A stretch of 64,000 nucleotides of DNA from Chloroflexota bacterium (GTDB lineage: Bacteria > Chloroflexota > Anaerolineae > Anaerolineales > UBA11579): contig JACPVG010000029.1 of NCBI GenBank assembly GCA_016191875.1, positions 1 to 64,000 of the forward strand, given 5' to 3'. Made by a program: the position numbers and the translations under genes. The notes beneath the pieces were generated by a model. That model had not been told where the DNA came from. It did not search any database and was given only the letters and a program-made list of their open reading frames with translations. Shown here one piece after another: positions 23,966 through 32,382 of the stretch. Every line of letters starts with the position of its first letter. Position 1 is the first letter of the stretch.

Positions 23966-23978
23966 CGGGGACATTATA
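23966..23978 (-). promoter_or_regulatory. Promoter for a leaderless FHA mRNA
   Basis: TATAAT at 23973-23978 (minus), preceded by TTGCCT with a 17-nt spacer, ends seven bases before the ATG at 23965. It is the best-formed of the leaderless promoters in the window. Confidence 0.65.
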
Positions 23979-24020
23979 CGGCGAAACACCGGCGCAGGCA
24001 AAGTGGCCGAAGAAAAACTT

Positions 24021-24054
24021 TAACCACAGATGAACACAGATGGACACAGATAAG
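24021..24054. repeat. CCACAGATGAACACAGATGG-type dispersed repeat
   Basis: A 10-12-nt near-tandem CACAGAT unit repeats three times in the divergent gap between the FHA and EamA genes. A shorter match is at 62631-62650. Confidence 0.65.
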
Positions 24055-24095
24055 CTCGGCGGGTGGTCAGGGTTCGGCTGATGACTCAAGGCCGG

Positions 24096-24108
24096 TAGAA
24101 TACGGGGC
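24096..24108 (+). promoter_or_regulatory. -10 promoter for a leaderless mRNA (EamA gene)
   Basis: TAGAAT (24096-24101) ends seven bases before the ATG at 24109. There is no Shine-Dalgarno. Confidence 0.6.
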
Positions 24109-25020
24109 ATGTCGGATGAGACGCGAGGGCTGCTGGCCGGGCTTACGGCATCGGCCATCTGGGGCGGGATGTACGTGGTGAGCAAGGTGGCGCTGGAGGT
24201 CATCCCGCCTTTCACACTGCTCAGCCTGCGGCTGGGGCTGGGCACGCTGGCGCTGGGAATCGTGTGGCTGCGGCAGGGCGGGCGGGGAATCGCGCGGCGC
24301 GACCCTTCGGCTTCGCTCAGGGCAGGCCTGCCGGAAGTGCTGGCGCTGGGGCTGCTCGGGTACGGCGTATCGCTGGGTCTGCAATTCGTTGGCACGCGGC
24401 TTTCGACGGCCAGCCACGGGGCGGTGATCACCAGCGCGACGCCGGCGTTCGTGTTCCTGTTCGCGCGCTGGCTGCTGGGCGAGCGGGTATCGCGGCGGCG
24501 GGCGGCGGCGCTGGCGCTCGCCACGCTGGGCGTGCTGCTGGTGGTGGACGTGCGGGCCGCCGAGTTGACGCCGGGGCTATTCCGGGGAAACCTGGCGCTG
24601 GCCGGGGCGGGGTTGACCTGGGCCTGGTACTCGGCGCTGGGGCGGCGCGCCGCGCGGCGGATGGCCGTGCTGCCGCTCAGTTTGGTGGCCTTTCTGGGCG
24701 GGCTGGGCGTGGCCCTGCCGGGGGCGGCCTGGGAACTGCGGACGGAGACGGTGGGCGCGCTCACGCCGGGTATCCTGCTCGGGGTGCTGTATCTTGGCAT
24801 CGTCTCCACGGCGGTGGCGGCGTACCTGTGGAACAAAGCCTTCGAACTGCTGGAGGCCGGGCCGGCATCGCTGACGTTTTTCGCCCAGCCGCTGGTGGGG
24901 GCGCTGCTGGGGGCGCTGCTACTGGGGGAACGGCTGACTGGCGGGTTCCTGGCGGGCGCGGCGTTGATTTCACTGGGGGTGTGGCTGGCGGCCGCAACCC
25001 CGGAGGGTGTAGAATCGTAG
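24109..25020 (+). CDS. EamA/DMT-family transporter
   Basis: A 303-residue inner-membrane protein with ten predicted helices in two EamA repeats: 'LTASAIWGGMYVVSKVALEV' opens the first, 'LALAGAGLTWAWYSALGRRA' the second. The family exports or imports small metabolites such as amino acids or nucleotide sugars; the substrate cannot be inferred. Between helices 2 and 3 the sequence 'RDPSASLRAGLPE' is encoded by a dispersed repeat inserted in frame (24302-24332), which lengthens a cytoplasmic loop without breaking the gene. The following gene starts 11 nt downstream with its own -10 overlapping the stop. Confidence 0.9.
   Translation: MSDETRGLLAGLTASAIWGGMYVVSKVALEVIPPFTLLSLRLGLGTLALGIVWLRQGGRGIARRDPSASLRAGLPEVLALGLLGYGVSLGLQFVGTRLSTASHGAVITSATPAFVFLFARWLLGERVSRRRAAALALATLGVLLVVDVRAAELTPGLFRGNLALAGAGLTWAWYSALGRRAARRMAVLPLSLVAFLGGLGVALPGAAWELRTETVGALTPGILLGVLYLGIVSTAVAAYLWNKAFELLEAGPASLTFFAQPLVGALLGALLLGERLTGGFLAGAALISLGVWLAAATPEGVES
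24302..24332. repeat. Repeat segment inserted in frame in the EamA gene
   Basis: CCTTCGGCTTCGCTCAGGGC and the adjoining AGGCCTGCC match the first block of the dispersed elements at 19507 and 19650. Here it adds about ten codons ('DPSASLRAGL') to a loop between helices. Confidence 0.7.
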
Positions 25021-25030
25021 AGAGGTCATT

Positions 25031-26242
25031 ATGAAAATCATCAGCCGACTCTTCCAAGCCTTCGCTGTTCTGATGCTCCTATTAGCGGTACCGGCGCTGG
25101 CGCTCACGCTGGCGGCGCGCAACCTGGGCAGGGTGGTGTTCGAGCGACAGCGCATCCTCAGCCTGGCCAACGAAAACTTCCTTGACCCGGAGTTCCTGGC
25201 GGCTGTCGGCCAGCAGGCGGTGCAGGGCGCGCTGGAAGCGCCGCCGGCGCCCGGCGACGAGACCAATGGCATCAACCAGCTGGCGGTGTACGCGCTTTCC
25301 AACCTGACGCGCGGGCAATGGGTGGAGATGATGACTCTCATCGCCCCGCAGGAACTGACCAGTCAGATGACGGAGACGGCCATCGCCGGGTTCTATGACT
25401 GGCTCGACGACCCGGACGCGCTCCTGCCGGAGGTGGTGCTGGACCTGGCGCCCTTCAAGGAAAACCTGGCGCAGAACGCGCTGCCGGTCATCGAGATGGC
25501 CGTGAACGCACTGCCGCCCTGCGACGCGGAGTCGATTCGCACGTATCAAGAACTGCCGGACCTGGGGGAGGCGGCCAGCCTGCCGCAGTGCCGCCCGCCG
25601 GAGCCGTTCTACAGCGAGATCCTGAACCTGGGAGCCAACGAAATCCCGACCCTCGTGCGCCGTTCGCCGGACACCCTCGACTTCGGTTCGGGGCTGCTAC
25701 CGCAACAGGGCCGCGACCTGGCCCAGTTGAAGACCGACCTGCTGATGGCGCGCAACCTGCTGCGGCGGGCCTGGTTGCTGCCGAGCGCGCTGCTGGCCAG
25801 CGCGGTGCTGTTGGGGGCGCGCTCGTTGAAGGCCGGGCTGCGTTGGACGGGCTGGCCGCTGCTGCTGACAGCCCTGGCTTTGCTGGCGGCAGGGATGGGG
25901 TTGACGATCTTCTCGGAGGCGCTGATCACCGGCGCGTTTGCTGCGCCAGCGATGGAGAGCCTGCCGAACGCGTTGGTGACCAGCATTCGGGCGTCGGGCG
26001 CGACGTTCATCAACTTCATCGCCCTGCCCACGCTGCGCCAGGGGCTGCTGCTGGCGGCCCTGGCCATCCTGCTGCTGTGGGTCGCCAGCCGGATGGCGCG
26101 ACGGGAACTCAAACAGGCGCTGGCGGCTTCGGGGGTGACGCCCGCGCCGGCGCAGACGTTCGCCAGCACGGTTCAGGCACCGCCGCCTCCGCCGGTTGAG
26201 GCGCAGGACGATGACAGCAAGCCGACGGGGATGTTCGGGTAA
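25031..26242 (+). CDS. Membrane protein of unknown function
   Basis: A 403-residue protein. There is one N-terminal helix (about residues 5-29), a roughly 210-residue extracytoplasmic domain, three C-terminal helices (about 240-262, 272-296, 335-357) and a Pro-rich tail. The outer domain has two conserved-looking Cys residues ('LPPCDAESIR', 'LPQCRPPEPF') that could form a disulfide. The N-terminal and C-terminal helices put both ends in the cytoplasm. A TAGAAT overlapping the EamA stop and AGAGAGG before the ATG suggest a promoter of its own. I do not recognise the family. Confidence 0.75.
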   Translation: MKIISRLFQAFAVLMLLLAVPALALTLAARNLGRVVFERQRILSLANENFLDPEFLAAVGQQAVQGALEAPPAPGDETNGINQLAVYALSNLTRGQWVEMMTLIAPQELTSQMTETAIAGFYDWLDDPDALLPEVVLDLAPFKENLAQNALPVIEMAVNALPPCDAESIRTYQELPDLGEAASLPQCRPPEPFYSEILNLGANEIPTLVRRSPDTLDFGSGLLPQQGRDLAQLKTDLLMARNLLRRAWLLPSALLASAVLLGARSLKAGLRWTGWPLLLTALALLAAGMGLTIFSEALITGAFAAPAMESLPNALVTSIRASGATFINFIALPTLRQGLLLAALAILLLWVASRMARRELKQALAASGVTPAPAQTFASTVQAPPPPPVEAQDDDSKPTGMFG

Positions 26243-26263
26243 GAAAAGGGTATCAGGAATTGG

Positions 26264-26298
26264 GTATCAGGTATCAGGTATCAGGTATCAGGTATCAG
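26264..26298. repeat. Heptamer tandem repeat (GTATCAG x5)
   Basis: Five perfect head-to-tail copies of GTATCAG in the 110-nt gap between convergent genes, with one more offset copy at 26250-26256. Confidence 0.9.
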
Positions 26299-26352
26299 GG
26301 GTGGAAGGGGTTCGCCGGATGCCTGATTGTCTCACTACTTGAGCGACTTGTT

Positions 26353-27792
26353 TCAGGAGCGCTGGCCGACGGTGTAGAGCAGGGCGAAGTTGGGCAGGCG
26401 CATGGTGCCAACCGGGAAACCGGAGATGACCACGACCTGCTGGCCGGGTTTGATGGGCGTGTAGGCGACCATGGCCGAATCCACGTGCGCCAGCATCTCT
26501 TCGATGGTCGTGGCGTAGGGCACAAGGTACGGGAAGACCCCCCAATAGAAGGCCATGCGCCGGTAGGCGCGCTCTTCGGGCGTGAAACCCAGGATGGGCA
26601 CGCGCGGCAGGGCTTTGCTCATCAGCCGGGCGGTGCGGCCGGTCTGGGTGAAGACGACGATGGCGGCGACGTTGAGGTCGTGGGCGAGTTCGCGCGCCGC
26701 CAGGCAGATGGAGGTGGCGTCGTCCCCGGCGCCGTCGGCGGAGGAAGCGCCCTTCCAGTGCATCCACTTGCGTTCGCTGGTCTCGGCCTCGCGGACGATG
26801 GCGTCCATGATGGTGACGGCTTCGACCGGGTATTTGCCGGCGGCGGTCTCGCCGGAGAGCATCACGGCGTCGGTGCCGTCGAAGATGGCGTTGGCGACGT
26901 CGGAGGCTTCGGCGCGGGTGGGGCGGGGGTTGTTGATCATCGAGTCGAGCATCTGGGTGGCGGTGATGACGACCTTGCCTTTGCGGTTGGCGGCGTCGAT
27001 GATGCGCTTCTGGGCGATGGGGACGCGCTCCGGCGGCATCTCGACGCCGAGGTCGCCGCGGGCGACCATGACGCCATCGGCGACGTCGATGATCTCGTCG
27101 AGATTTTCGAGCGCCTCCGGACGTTCCAGTTTGGCGATGATGGGCGTGTCGATGCGGCTGGGGGCGAGGCGGCTGATGGCCTGGCGAACGCGGGCGACAT
27201 CCTGCGCGCCGCGCACGAAGGAGATGGCGACGGCGTCGACGCCGTTCTCGAGGCCGAAGACCAGGTCTTCTTCGTCTTTGTGGGTGAAGCCGGGGATGGA
27301 GAGGTGCGCGCCGGGCAGGTTGATGCCCTTGTTGGATTTGAGGACGCCGCCGAGGACGACGGTGGCCTCGACCTGCTGACCGGAGACGGCGGTGACGGTC
27401 AATTCCAGGTTGCCATCGTCCAGCAGGATGCGGCTGCCAGGGCGGACGAGGTGGGGGAGGTCGGGGAAGTCGACGGGAATCTGGCCGGTGCCGTTGGACT
27501 GCGGGCTGGTGGTGAGCGTAACCGACTGGCTGGCCTGCAAGAGGACGCCATCCTGGCCGAGATCGCCGGTGCGAATCTTGGGGCCCTGGAGGTCTTGCAG
27601 GATGCCGAGCGGCTGACCCAAACGGTGGGCGATGCCGCGCAAACGGTTCATGACCTCTTTGTGGGCCTCGTATTTGCCGTGCGAGAAGTTGAGACGGGCG
27701 ACGTTGACGCCAGCCTGGAGAATCGCCTGAAGGATGCGTTCGTCGCTGGTGGCCGGGCCAATGGTGGCGACGATCTTTGCTCTGCGTTCCAT
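26353..27792 (-). CDS. pyk: Pyruvate kinase
   Basis: Converts phosphoenolpyruvate and ADP to pyruvate and ATP. The 479-residue length is normal. Signatures are 'RRAKIVATIGPATSDERILQ' (start), 'GVNVARLNFSHGKYEAH', the catalytic-Lys motif 'TPIIAKLERPEALENLDEI', 'VMVARGDLGVEMP' and 'SDVANAIFDGTDAVMLSGET'. The C-terminal allosteric domain ('VFTQTGRTARLMSKALPRVP') is present, without the extra PEP-utiliser domain. ATG 27792 starts the conserved core; the frame further back to 27930 runs through tandem repeats and is non-coding. A TATCAT (minus, 27800-27805) ends seven bases before the ATG, so the mRNA may be leaderless. Confidence 0.96.
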   Translation of the reverse strand: MERRAKIVATIGPATSDERILQAILQAGVNVARLNFSHGKYEAHKEVMNRLRGIAHRLGQPLGILQDLQGPKIRTGDLGQDGVLLQASQSVTLTTSPQSNGTGQIPVDFPDLPHLVRPGSRILLDDGNLELTVTAVSGQQVEATVVLGGVLKSNKGINLPGAHLSIPGFTHKDEEDLVFGLENGVDAVAISFVRGAQDVARVRQAISRLAPSRIDTPIIAKLERPEALENLDEIIDVADGVMVARGDLGVEMPPERVPIAQKRIIDAANRKGKVVITATQMLDSMINNPRPTRAEASDVANAIFDGTDAVMLSGETAAGKYPVEAVTIMDAIVREAETSERKWMHWKGASSADGAGDDATSICLAARELAHDLNVAAIVVFTQTGRTARLMSKALPRVPILGFTPEERAYRRMAFYWGVFPYLVPYATTIEEMLAHVDSAMVAYTPIKPGQQVVVISGFPVGTMRLPNFALLYTVGQRS

Positions 27793-27805
27793 GATGCGAA
27801 TGATA
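27793..27805 (-). promoter_or_regulatory. Possible -10 for a leaderless pyk mRNA
   Basis: TATCAT at 27800-27805 (minus) matches five of six consensus bases and ends seven bases before the pyk ATG. Confidence 0.45.
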
Positions 27806-27854
27806 ACCCTTTTCCGGGGTGGGAGTTGTGCCAGAGAGAGATTGTGATGGGGTC

Positions 27855-27886
27855 GAGTGGTCGGGTGGTCGGGTGGTCGGGTGGTC
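27855..27886. repeat. Octamer tandem repeat (GGGTGGTC)
   Basis: Three perfect copies of GGGTGGTC and one variant (GAGTGGTC) lie upstream of pyk. Confidence 0.85.
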
Positions 27887-27938
27887 GGGGCGGAAGGCGG
27901 GAGGATGGATTCGTCCAAAGGGCAGTACAAAATTCCTA

Positions 27939-28013
27939 TTTACACCGTGTCGGTCTGATTTATACTGTGGATGCTCGCTTGGGGTGCCCCCCTCACCTCG
28001 GGCGGGCATTTTT
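27939..28013 (+). ncRNA. Candidate short RNA: promoter followed at once by a terminator
   Basis: TTTACA (27939-27944), a 16-nt spacer and TATACT (27961-27966) are followed within about 20 nt by a GC-rich stem TGCCC/GGGCA (27985-27989 with 28004-28008), strengthened by CCC/GGG inside, and TTTTT. The predicted transcript is about 40 nt with no ORF. It may be a small RNA, a terminated leader, or decoration of the repeat-rich gap. Confidence 0.35.
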
Positions 28014-28026
28014 GTTTAACTGGAAA

Positions 28027-28083
28027 GGGTCAACGAGGTACGGGTCAACGAGGTACGGGTCAACGAGGTACGGGTCAACGAGG
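28027..28083. repeat. 15-bp tandem repeat (GGGTCAACGAGGTAC)
   Basis: Three full units and a 12-base fourth, perfectly conserved, in the gap upstream of the CHAT-STAND operon. The period is a multiple of three, but no gene reads through it. Confidence 0.9.
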
Positions 28084-28178
28084 CGACGGGGACGGGACCC
28101 ACGACTCCGGTGAGACACCCGGGCAAAAATGGAAACTCCCCCGTTCCCTTTCACTTCGCAAACCGACGATTTCTCTCA

Positions 28179-28184
28179 TATAAT
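28179..28184 (+). promoter_or_regulatory. -10 element of the CHAT-STAND operon
   Basis: TATAAT lies 57 nt before the TTG start, with a weak TTCGCA 18 nt upstream. No operator-like palindrome is obvious. Confidence 0.5.
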
Positions 28185-28241
28185 CTGAGCAACAGGAAAT
28201 CCGGTCGTTCACAATAGCCCAACTACGCAGCGGGGGTCGCC

Positions 28242-31200
28242 TTGGAACTAACGCTCAGGTTCAGCAAGCCCGGAAATGTGCTGGTCCTCGTAAATGGACA
28301 GGACTCGCACTCTTTTGCATTATCAAACATAGTCCCAAATAAGAACGTTAGCAAATTCGGGGGGGCACTGTACGCGGCGCTGTTTCCTGAAAACAGCAAG
28401 GCTCACCAGACTCTTCAATTAGAAACACAGCGGATACTTCTTGTTCTGCTGGATGAAGAATTGGAAGCAGTTCCCTGGGAATATGTGCATGGGCCGGATG
28501 GTTTTCTTATCCTGGATCTTGCTTTTGTGCGCGGTGTTCCTGCGGACAAGCGAATTGCAGCACCTGACCTAAGCGCTGGCCTCCATATCCTGGCAGTTCC
28601 TTCAAACCCGCTGCATGAAGACATTGTCCCGTTGGATATCGAAGGGGAATGGAATCGGCTTGAAACCAGCATCCGTCAGTTGAAGCATCAGGGCACCTTG
28701 GAGCGAGTTCGCCCGCCAACTATCGAGAATCTTCAATTGCAGGGTCTGGCCGGAATGCGCGGCCGAATTGTTCACTTCATGGGCCATGGGGGAATCAGCG
28801 ATGATGGCGCTGTTCTCATCTTCGAAAAAGAGGCCGGTACGCCAGACAGCGTAACGGCGAAAGAGTTCCACAGACGCGTGAAGGACAGCGTATTCCTGGT
28901 CAGCCTGAACGCCTGTGTAACGGCTGACCCGGGTGAAACGGAGTTTGCCAATCTGGCGCGGGCGCTGGTGATGCGCGGGGCGCCATACGCCCTGGGTACC
29001 CGCTTTCCCATCCCCGACGAGGCCGCCAAAACGCTATCCCAGATTTTTTATGGCAATCTGTCGCGCGGTGAAACTGTGGAAGCGTCGCTGCTGCAGGCTC
29101 GCAACAGTCTGGCCAAGTTGGGTATCCCCGAATTGGTTGGAATCCCAGTGCTTTACACAGCGCTTTCAGAACCTGCACCTGGGTTTCAGAATACCCAGGG
29201 CGGGCCACAAATCCTTGACCCCCGACAGCCTTCCATGTACATCGATTCTGCATTGCCCAAAGCCCCCGGCCGGTTCGAGGGGCGGGTGGGCGCGCTGGCG
29301 GCGCTGGGGGGCTGGCTCAGCGGAGACAAGCGGCCGAGGCTGGTGACGATCCATGGCGGGGGCGGGCTGGGCAAGACGGCCCTGGCGCGTGAAGCGGTGG
29401 AACGCTTCGCGCATGCCTTCCCGGGCGGGGTGTGGGCGGCGGCGCTGGTGAGCCTGCCGACGCGAGCGGAGTTCGTGCGCGGGCTGGCGCAATTCCTGGG
29501 CGTGGCGGTCGAAGGGCTGGATGACCCGGCGGAGATCGAGCGCCAGGCGCTGGACAGGTTGGGCCGGCAGCGCACCCTGCTGGCGGTGGACAACGCCGAA
29601 ACGCTGCTGGAAGGGGTGGAAGCCGGCGATGAGGACGCCATTGACCTGGCGGCCTTCCTGCGGGAGGCCCTGCCCGGCACAAAGGCCCATCTACTGGTGA
29701 CCTCGCGCTACACCCTGGGTTGGCCGGGCGAGGAAGGCCTGAGCCTGGGCGGGCTGCGGGAGGCGGAAGGGGCGCGCCTGCTGTGGAATGGCATGCCGCA
29801 GCGCAAGGGGGAAGTGAGCACGAAGCAGGCCGAGGACTTCAGCCGCCTGCTGGGGGGCCACCCGCTCAGCCTGCGGCTGCTGGGCTCGGCGTTCAATGCA
29901 GCGGCTGAACTGGACTTCGCGGCCTTCGTGGCTGAGCACGAGCACCACCTGCGGGCAGCGGCGGACAAATACAAGGGCGAAGACGACCGCCACCGCACGC
30001 TGTATGCGGCGATCGAGACCAGCGTGGCGCACCTGGGCGCGGAAGAGAAGAAAACGCTGGGCGGGCTGCACCTGTTTAGGACGGCGTTCCCGCCCGAGGC
30101 GGCGGCCTGGATGCTGGATGAGGGGGAGCACCGGGAAGGCGAGGGCTCACCGGTGTTTGGTCAACTGGAGAGGCTGTGGCGGCGGGGGTTCCTGCTGCGC
30201 GAGACGCGGACGGTGCGGGACGGCGACGTGCTGATGTACCGGCTGCTGCCGGCGGTGCGGGTGTATGCCGAGGATGTGCTGGCGGGCGAACATAACCCGG
30301 CCGGGTTGCGAACCCGCTATGGGCAGGCGCTGCACCGGGTGCTACGGGGCATCTACGCCGGGCACGGCAAGAGCATGGGGCTGGTGCACATCGCCCAGCA
30401 GAGCTGGGCGGACCTGGAGCAGGGCTGGGAGCACCTGGAAGGCCTGGAGCGGGCGGACTACCTGAACCGCTGGGGGTGGGTAGCAGGGCGGCTGGGCGAC
30501 AACCGGCTGGGGCTGGTGCGGCTGGAGCAGGCGTTGGAGCTGGTCCAGGGGCTGGACCAGCTCCTTGAAAACGACATTCTCAACAACCTGGCGCTGGTGT
30601 ACCAGGCCACCGGGCAGATGGCGAAGGCGCTGGCGCTGTATGAGCAGGCGCTGCCGATCCGGCGGGAGGTGGGCGACCGGGCGGGCGAGGCGGTCACGCT
30701 GAACAACCTGGCGGGGGTGTACGATGCCACCGGGCAGATGGCGAAGGCGCTGGCGCTGTATGAGCAGGCGCTGCCGATCCAGCGGGAGGTGGGCGACCGG
30801 GCGGGCGAGGCGGCCACGCTGAACAATCTGGCGGGGGTGTACCAGGCCACCGGGCAGATGGCGAAGGCGCTGGCGCTGTATGAGCAGGCGCTGCCGATCA
30901 CGCGGGAGGTGGGCGACCGGGCGGGCGAGGCGGCCATGCTGGATAACATGGCGATGCTCCTGTACATGCAGCTCGAGCGGCCGGAAGAAGCCATACAGTT
31001 CAAGCAGCGGGCCATCCGGGTATTGGAAGAGACCGGGCTGGAGTACGACGCAGGGGGAGACAGCCTTGACACCTACCGCCAGACGCTGGGGCGCATGCAG
31101 GCTGGGGAACGGTTGGGTGGCGGCGGCCGCGCCAGCGGGTTGGACGGCAAGACGCTGAATACGCTCCGCGCCAACACCGTGGCGGCGCTGACGGCGGCGC

Positions 31201-31952
31201 CGGAGCGCAAGGACGAGTGGGAGACTACTTTAAGGCAGGCACTATCCCAGGCCCAATCCGGGAACGACACTCCTACCGCCGAGTTGTTCGAGACTTTGCT
31301 GGCGCTGCTGGCGGGGGAGGCGGCCAGCCTGGCGGAGGGCCACCCGCATGCGGGCGTGCTGGAGCAGGTGAAGCAGGCGGTGGCGGCCTATGACCCCGAA
31401 GAGATGGAGCGGCTGCGCCCGGTGCTGGAGGCGGTACAGGCCTACCTGAGCGCGGAGGACTGGACGGCTACGCAGGAGATGGTGAAGCAACACCAGAAGG
31501 CTTTGCTGACCGACGCAGCCGAAGGCGTGCTGGCGGCGCTGGCACAGCAGGCAGAACAGGCTGGCAACTCGCAGGCAGTGGAGATGCTGGCGCTGCACCT
31601 GGGACTGGTGCGCGCCTGCCGGGCAAAGGGCATTAACGCCGCGTTTGAGGAGCTGGAGAGAGGGCGGCGGGCAGGGGCAGCAGCGGAAGACGAAGAATTC
31701 ATCGCGCGGGCGGCGGCCGGACTGCGGGGCGGGCCGGAAGAGAAGCAGGCGCTGTTCAACGAGTTGCAGGGGATGACCGGCCGCGGCGAGGAGTTCGGGA
31801 AACTGGCGGCGGCGCTTCGCCTGGCGGTGTTCAGCAAGGAAGACGAGTTAGACGGCCTAGGCAAGGACCTGGATGAGCGCCACGCCCGTCTGTGGCTGGC
31901 GATACGGGCGCGCGTGAAGGAGCAGAACGATGGCGAAGAAAAAGAAACCTGA
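28242..31952 (+). CDS. CHAT protease - STAND NTPase - TPR protein
   Basis: A 1236-residue, multidomain signalling protein. Residues 1-310 form a CHAT caspase-like peptidase: catalytic His182 in 'HFMGHGG' and Cys225 in 'SLNACVT'. Residues 340-640 form an NB-ARC/STAND ATPase, with Walker A 'IHGGGGLGKTALARE' (about 370-384), Walker B 'RTLLAVDNAE', 'HLLVTSRYTLGW' and GLPL-like 'LLGGHPLSLRLLG'. A winged-helix/helical linker follows, then three almost identical 40-residue TPRs (about 780-899) and a long helical C-terminus. This architecture is known for ligand-gated conflict and death proteins that cleave a target on activation. TTG start with a G-rich site; the next gene starts inside its 3' end with its own AAGGAG. 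Confidence 0.9.
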   Translation: MELTLRFSKPGNVLVLVNGQDSHSFALSNIVPNKNVSKFGGALYAALFPENSKAHQTLQLETQRILLVLLDEELEAVPWEYVHGPDGFLILDLAFVRGVPADKRIAAPDLSAGLHILAVPSNPLHEDIVPLDIEGEWNRLETSIRQLKHQGTLERVRPPTIENLQLQGLAGMRGRIVHFMGHGGISDDGAVLIFEKEAGTPDSVTAKEFHRRVKDSVFLVSLNACVTADPGETEFANLARALVMRGAPYALGTRFPIPDEAAKTLSQIFYGNLSRGETVEASLLQARNSLAKLGIPELVGIPVLYTALSEPAPGFQNTQGGPQILDPRQPSMYIDSALPKAPGRFEGRVGALAALGGWLSGDKRPRLVTIHGGGGLGKTALAREAVERFAHAFPGGVWAAALVSLPTRAEFVRGLAQFLGVAVEGLDDPAEIERQALDRLGRQRTLLAVDNAETLLEGVEAGDEDAIDLAAFLREALPGTKAHLLVTSRYTLGWPGEEGLSLGGLREAEGARLLWNGMPQRKGEVSTKQAEDFSRLLGGHPLSLRLLGSAFNAAAELDFAAFVAEHEHHLRAAADKYKGEDDRHRTLYAAIETSVAHLGAEEKKTLGGLHLFRTAFPPEAAAWMLDEGEHREGEGSPVFGQLERLWRRGFLLRETRTVRDGDVLMYRLLPAVRVYAEDVLAGEHNPAGLRTRYGQALHRVLRGIYAGHGKSMGLVHIAQQSWADLEQGWEHLEGLERADYLNRWGWVAGRLGDNRLGLVRLEQALELVQGLDQLLENDILNNLALVYQATGQMAKALALYEQALPIRREVGDRAGEAVTLNNLAGVYDATGQMAKALALYEQALPIQREVGDRAGEAATLNNLAGVYQATGQMAKALALYEQALPITREVGDRAGEAAMLDNMAMLLYMQLERPEEAIQFKQRAIRVLEETGLEYDAGGDSLDTYRQTLGRMQAGERLGGGGRASGLDGKTLNTLRANTVAALTAAPERKDEWETTLRQALSQAQSGNDTPTAELFETLLALLAGEAASLAEGHPHAGVLEQVKQAVAAYDPEEMERLRPVLEAVQAYLSAEDWTATQEMVKQHQKALLTDAAEGVLAALAQQAEQAGNSQAVEMLALHLGLVRACRAKGINAAFEELERGRRAGAAAEDEEFIARAAAGLRGGPEEKQALFNELQGMTGRGEEFGKLAAALRLAVFSKEDELDGLGKDLDERHARLWLAIRARVKEQNDGEEKET
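30580..30939 (+). repeat. 120-bp tandem repeat encoding TPRs
   Basis: Three head-to-tail 120-bp units at near-identity, differing at only a few bases, encode 'ATGQMAKALALYEQALPI' TPR helices. Such DNA-level identity implies recent duplication or gene conversion. Confidence 0.92.
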
Positions 31953-32382
31953 CCTGGATAAACTGAGGTCCCAACTGGAGCACGAACTGATCCGCGAGCG
32001 GCGGGCGGCGGTGGAGCAACTGGCCGGGCTGCTCACGGATGAGCAACTGCGCATCGCGGCCTTCAAGCTGCTGGAAGAGACCGCGGCGACCAACTTCTAC
32101 GGCATCATCCAGAAAGCAGCGCGGGAAGCCATGGATGCCGAGCAGCGGAAATCCATGCCCGCGGTTGCGCCGGCTGAAACCATGTTCTATATCGGCGTGA
32201 CGTGCAGCAACTACCACACCACGTATTTCGACCGGCGGGCACTGTGTCGCGACAAAACCCTCTACCGCCGCAACGCCCAGGTCGTGGACGGCCGCACGCT
32301 GGAAGAATTCGAGGTGGTGTGCGAAGTGTGCAAGGAGAAGATGAAGACGCCGCCGATCGAGTGCCCGGAGGAAACCCGATGA
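31930..32382 (+). CDS. Small Cys/His protein in the CHAT-STAND operon
   Basis: A 150-residue soluble protein, starting inside the CHAT-STAND gene (23-bp overlap) with AAGGAG eight bases before the ATG. The N-terminal half is a charged helical, HEAT-like segment ('LEHELIRERRAAVEQLAGLL', 'LRIAAFKLLEETAATNFYGI'). The C-terminal half has 'GVTCSNYHTTYFDRRALC' and 'CEVCKEKMKTPPIEC', enough Cys/His ligands for one or two zinc ions. It could be an adaptor, or the substrate cut by the CHAT protease. No named family is recognised. Its stop overlaps the next start (ATGA). Confidence 0.8.
   Translation: MAKKKKPDLDKLRSQLEHELIRERRAAVEQLAGLLTDEQLRIAAFKLLEETAATNFYGIIQKAAREAMDAEQRKSMPAVAPAETMFYIGVTCSNYHTTYFDRRALCRDKTLYRRNAQVVDGRTLEEFEVVCEVCKEKMKTPPIECPEETR

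Noticed and set aside
28027-28083. CRISPR-like array
   Set aside because: The 15-bp units are head-to-tail with no spacers, and no cas genes are present.
26260-28113. 617-residue plus-strand ORF
   Set aside because: Antisense to pyruvate kinase and reads through the tandem repeats; Gly/Asp/Val-rich with no motif.
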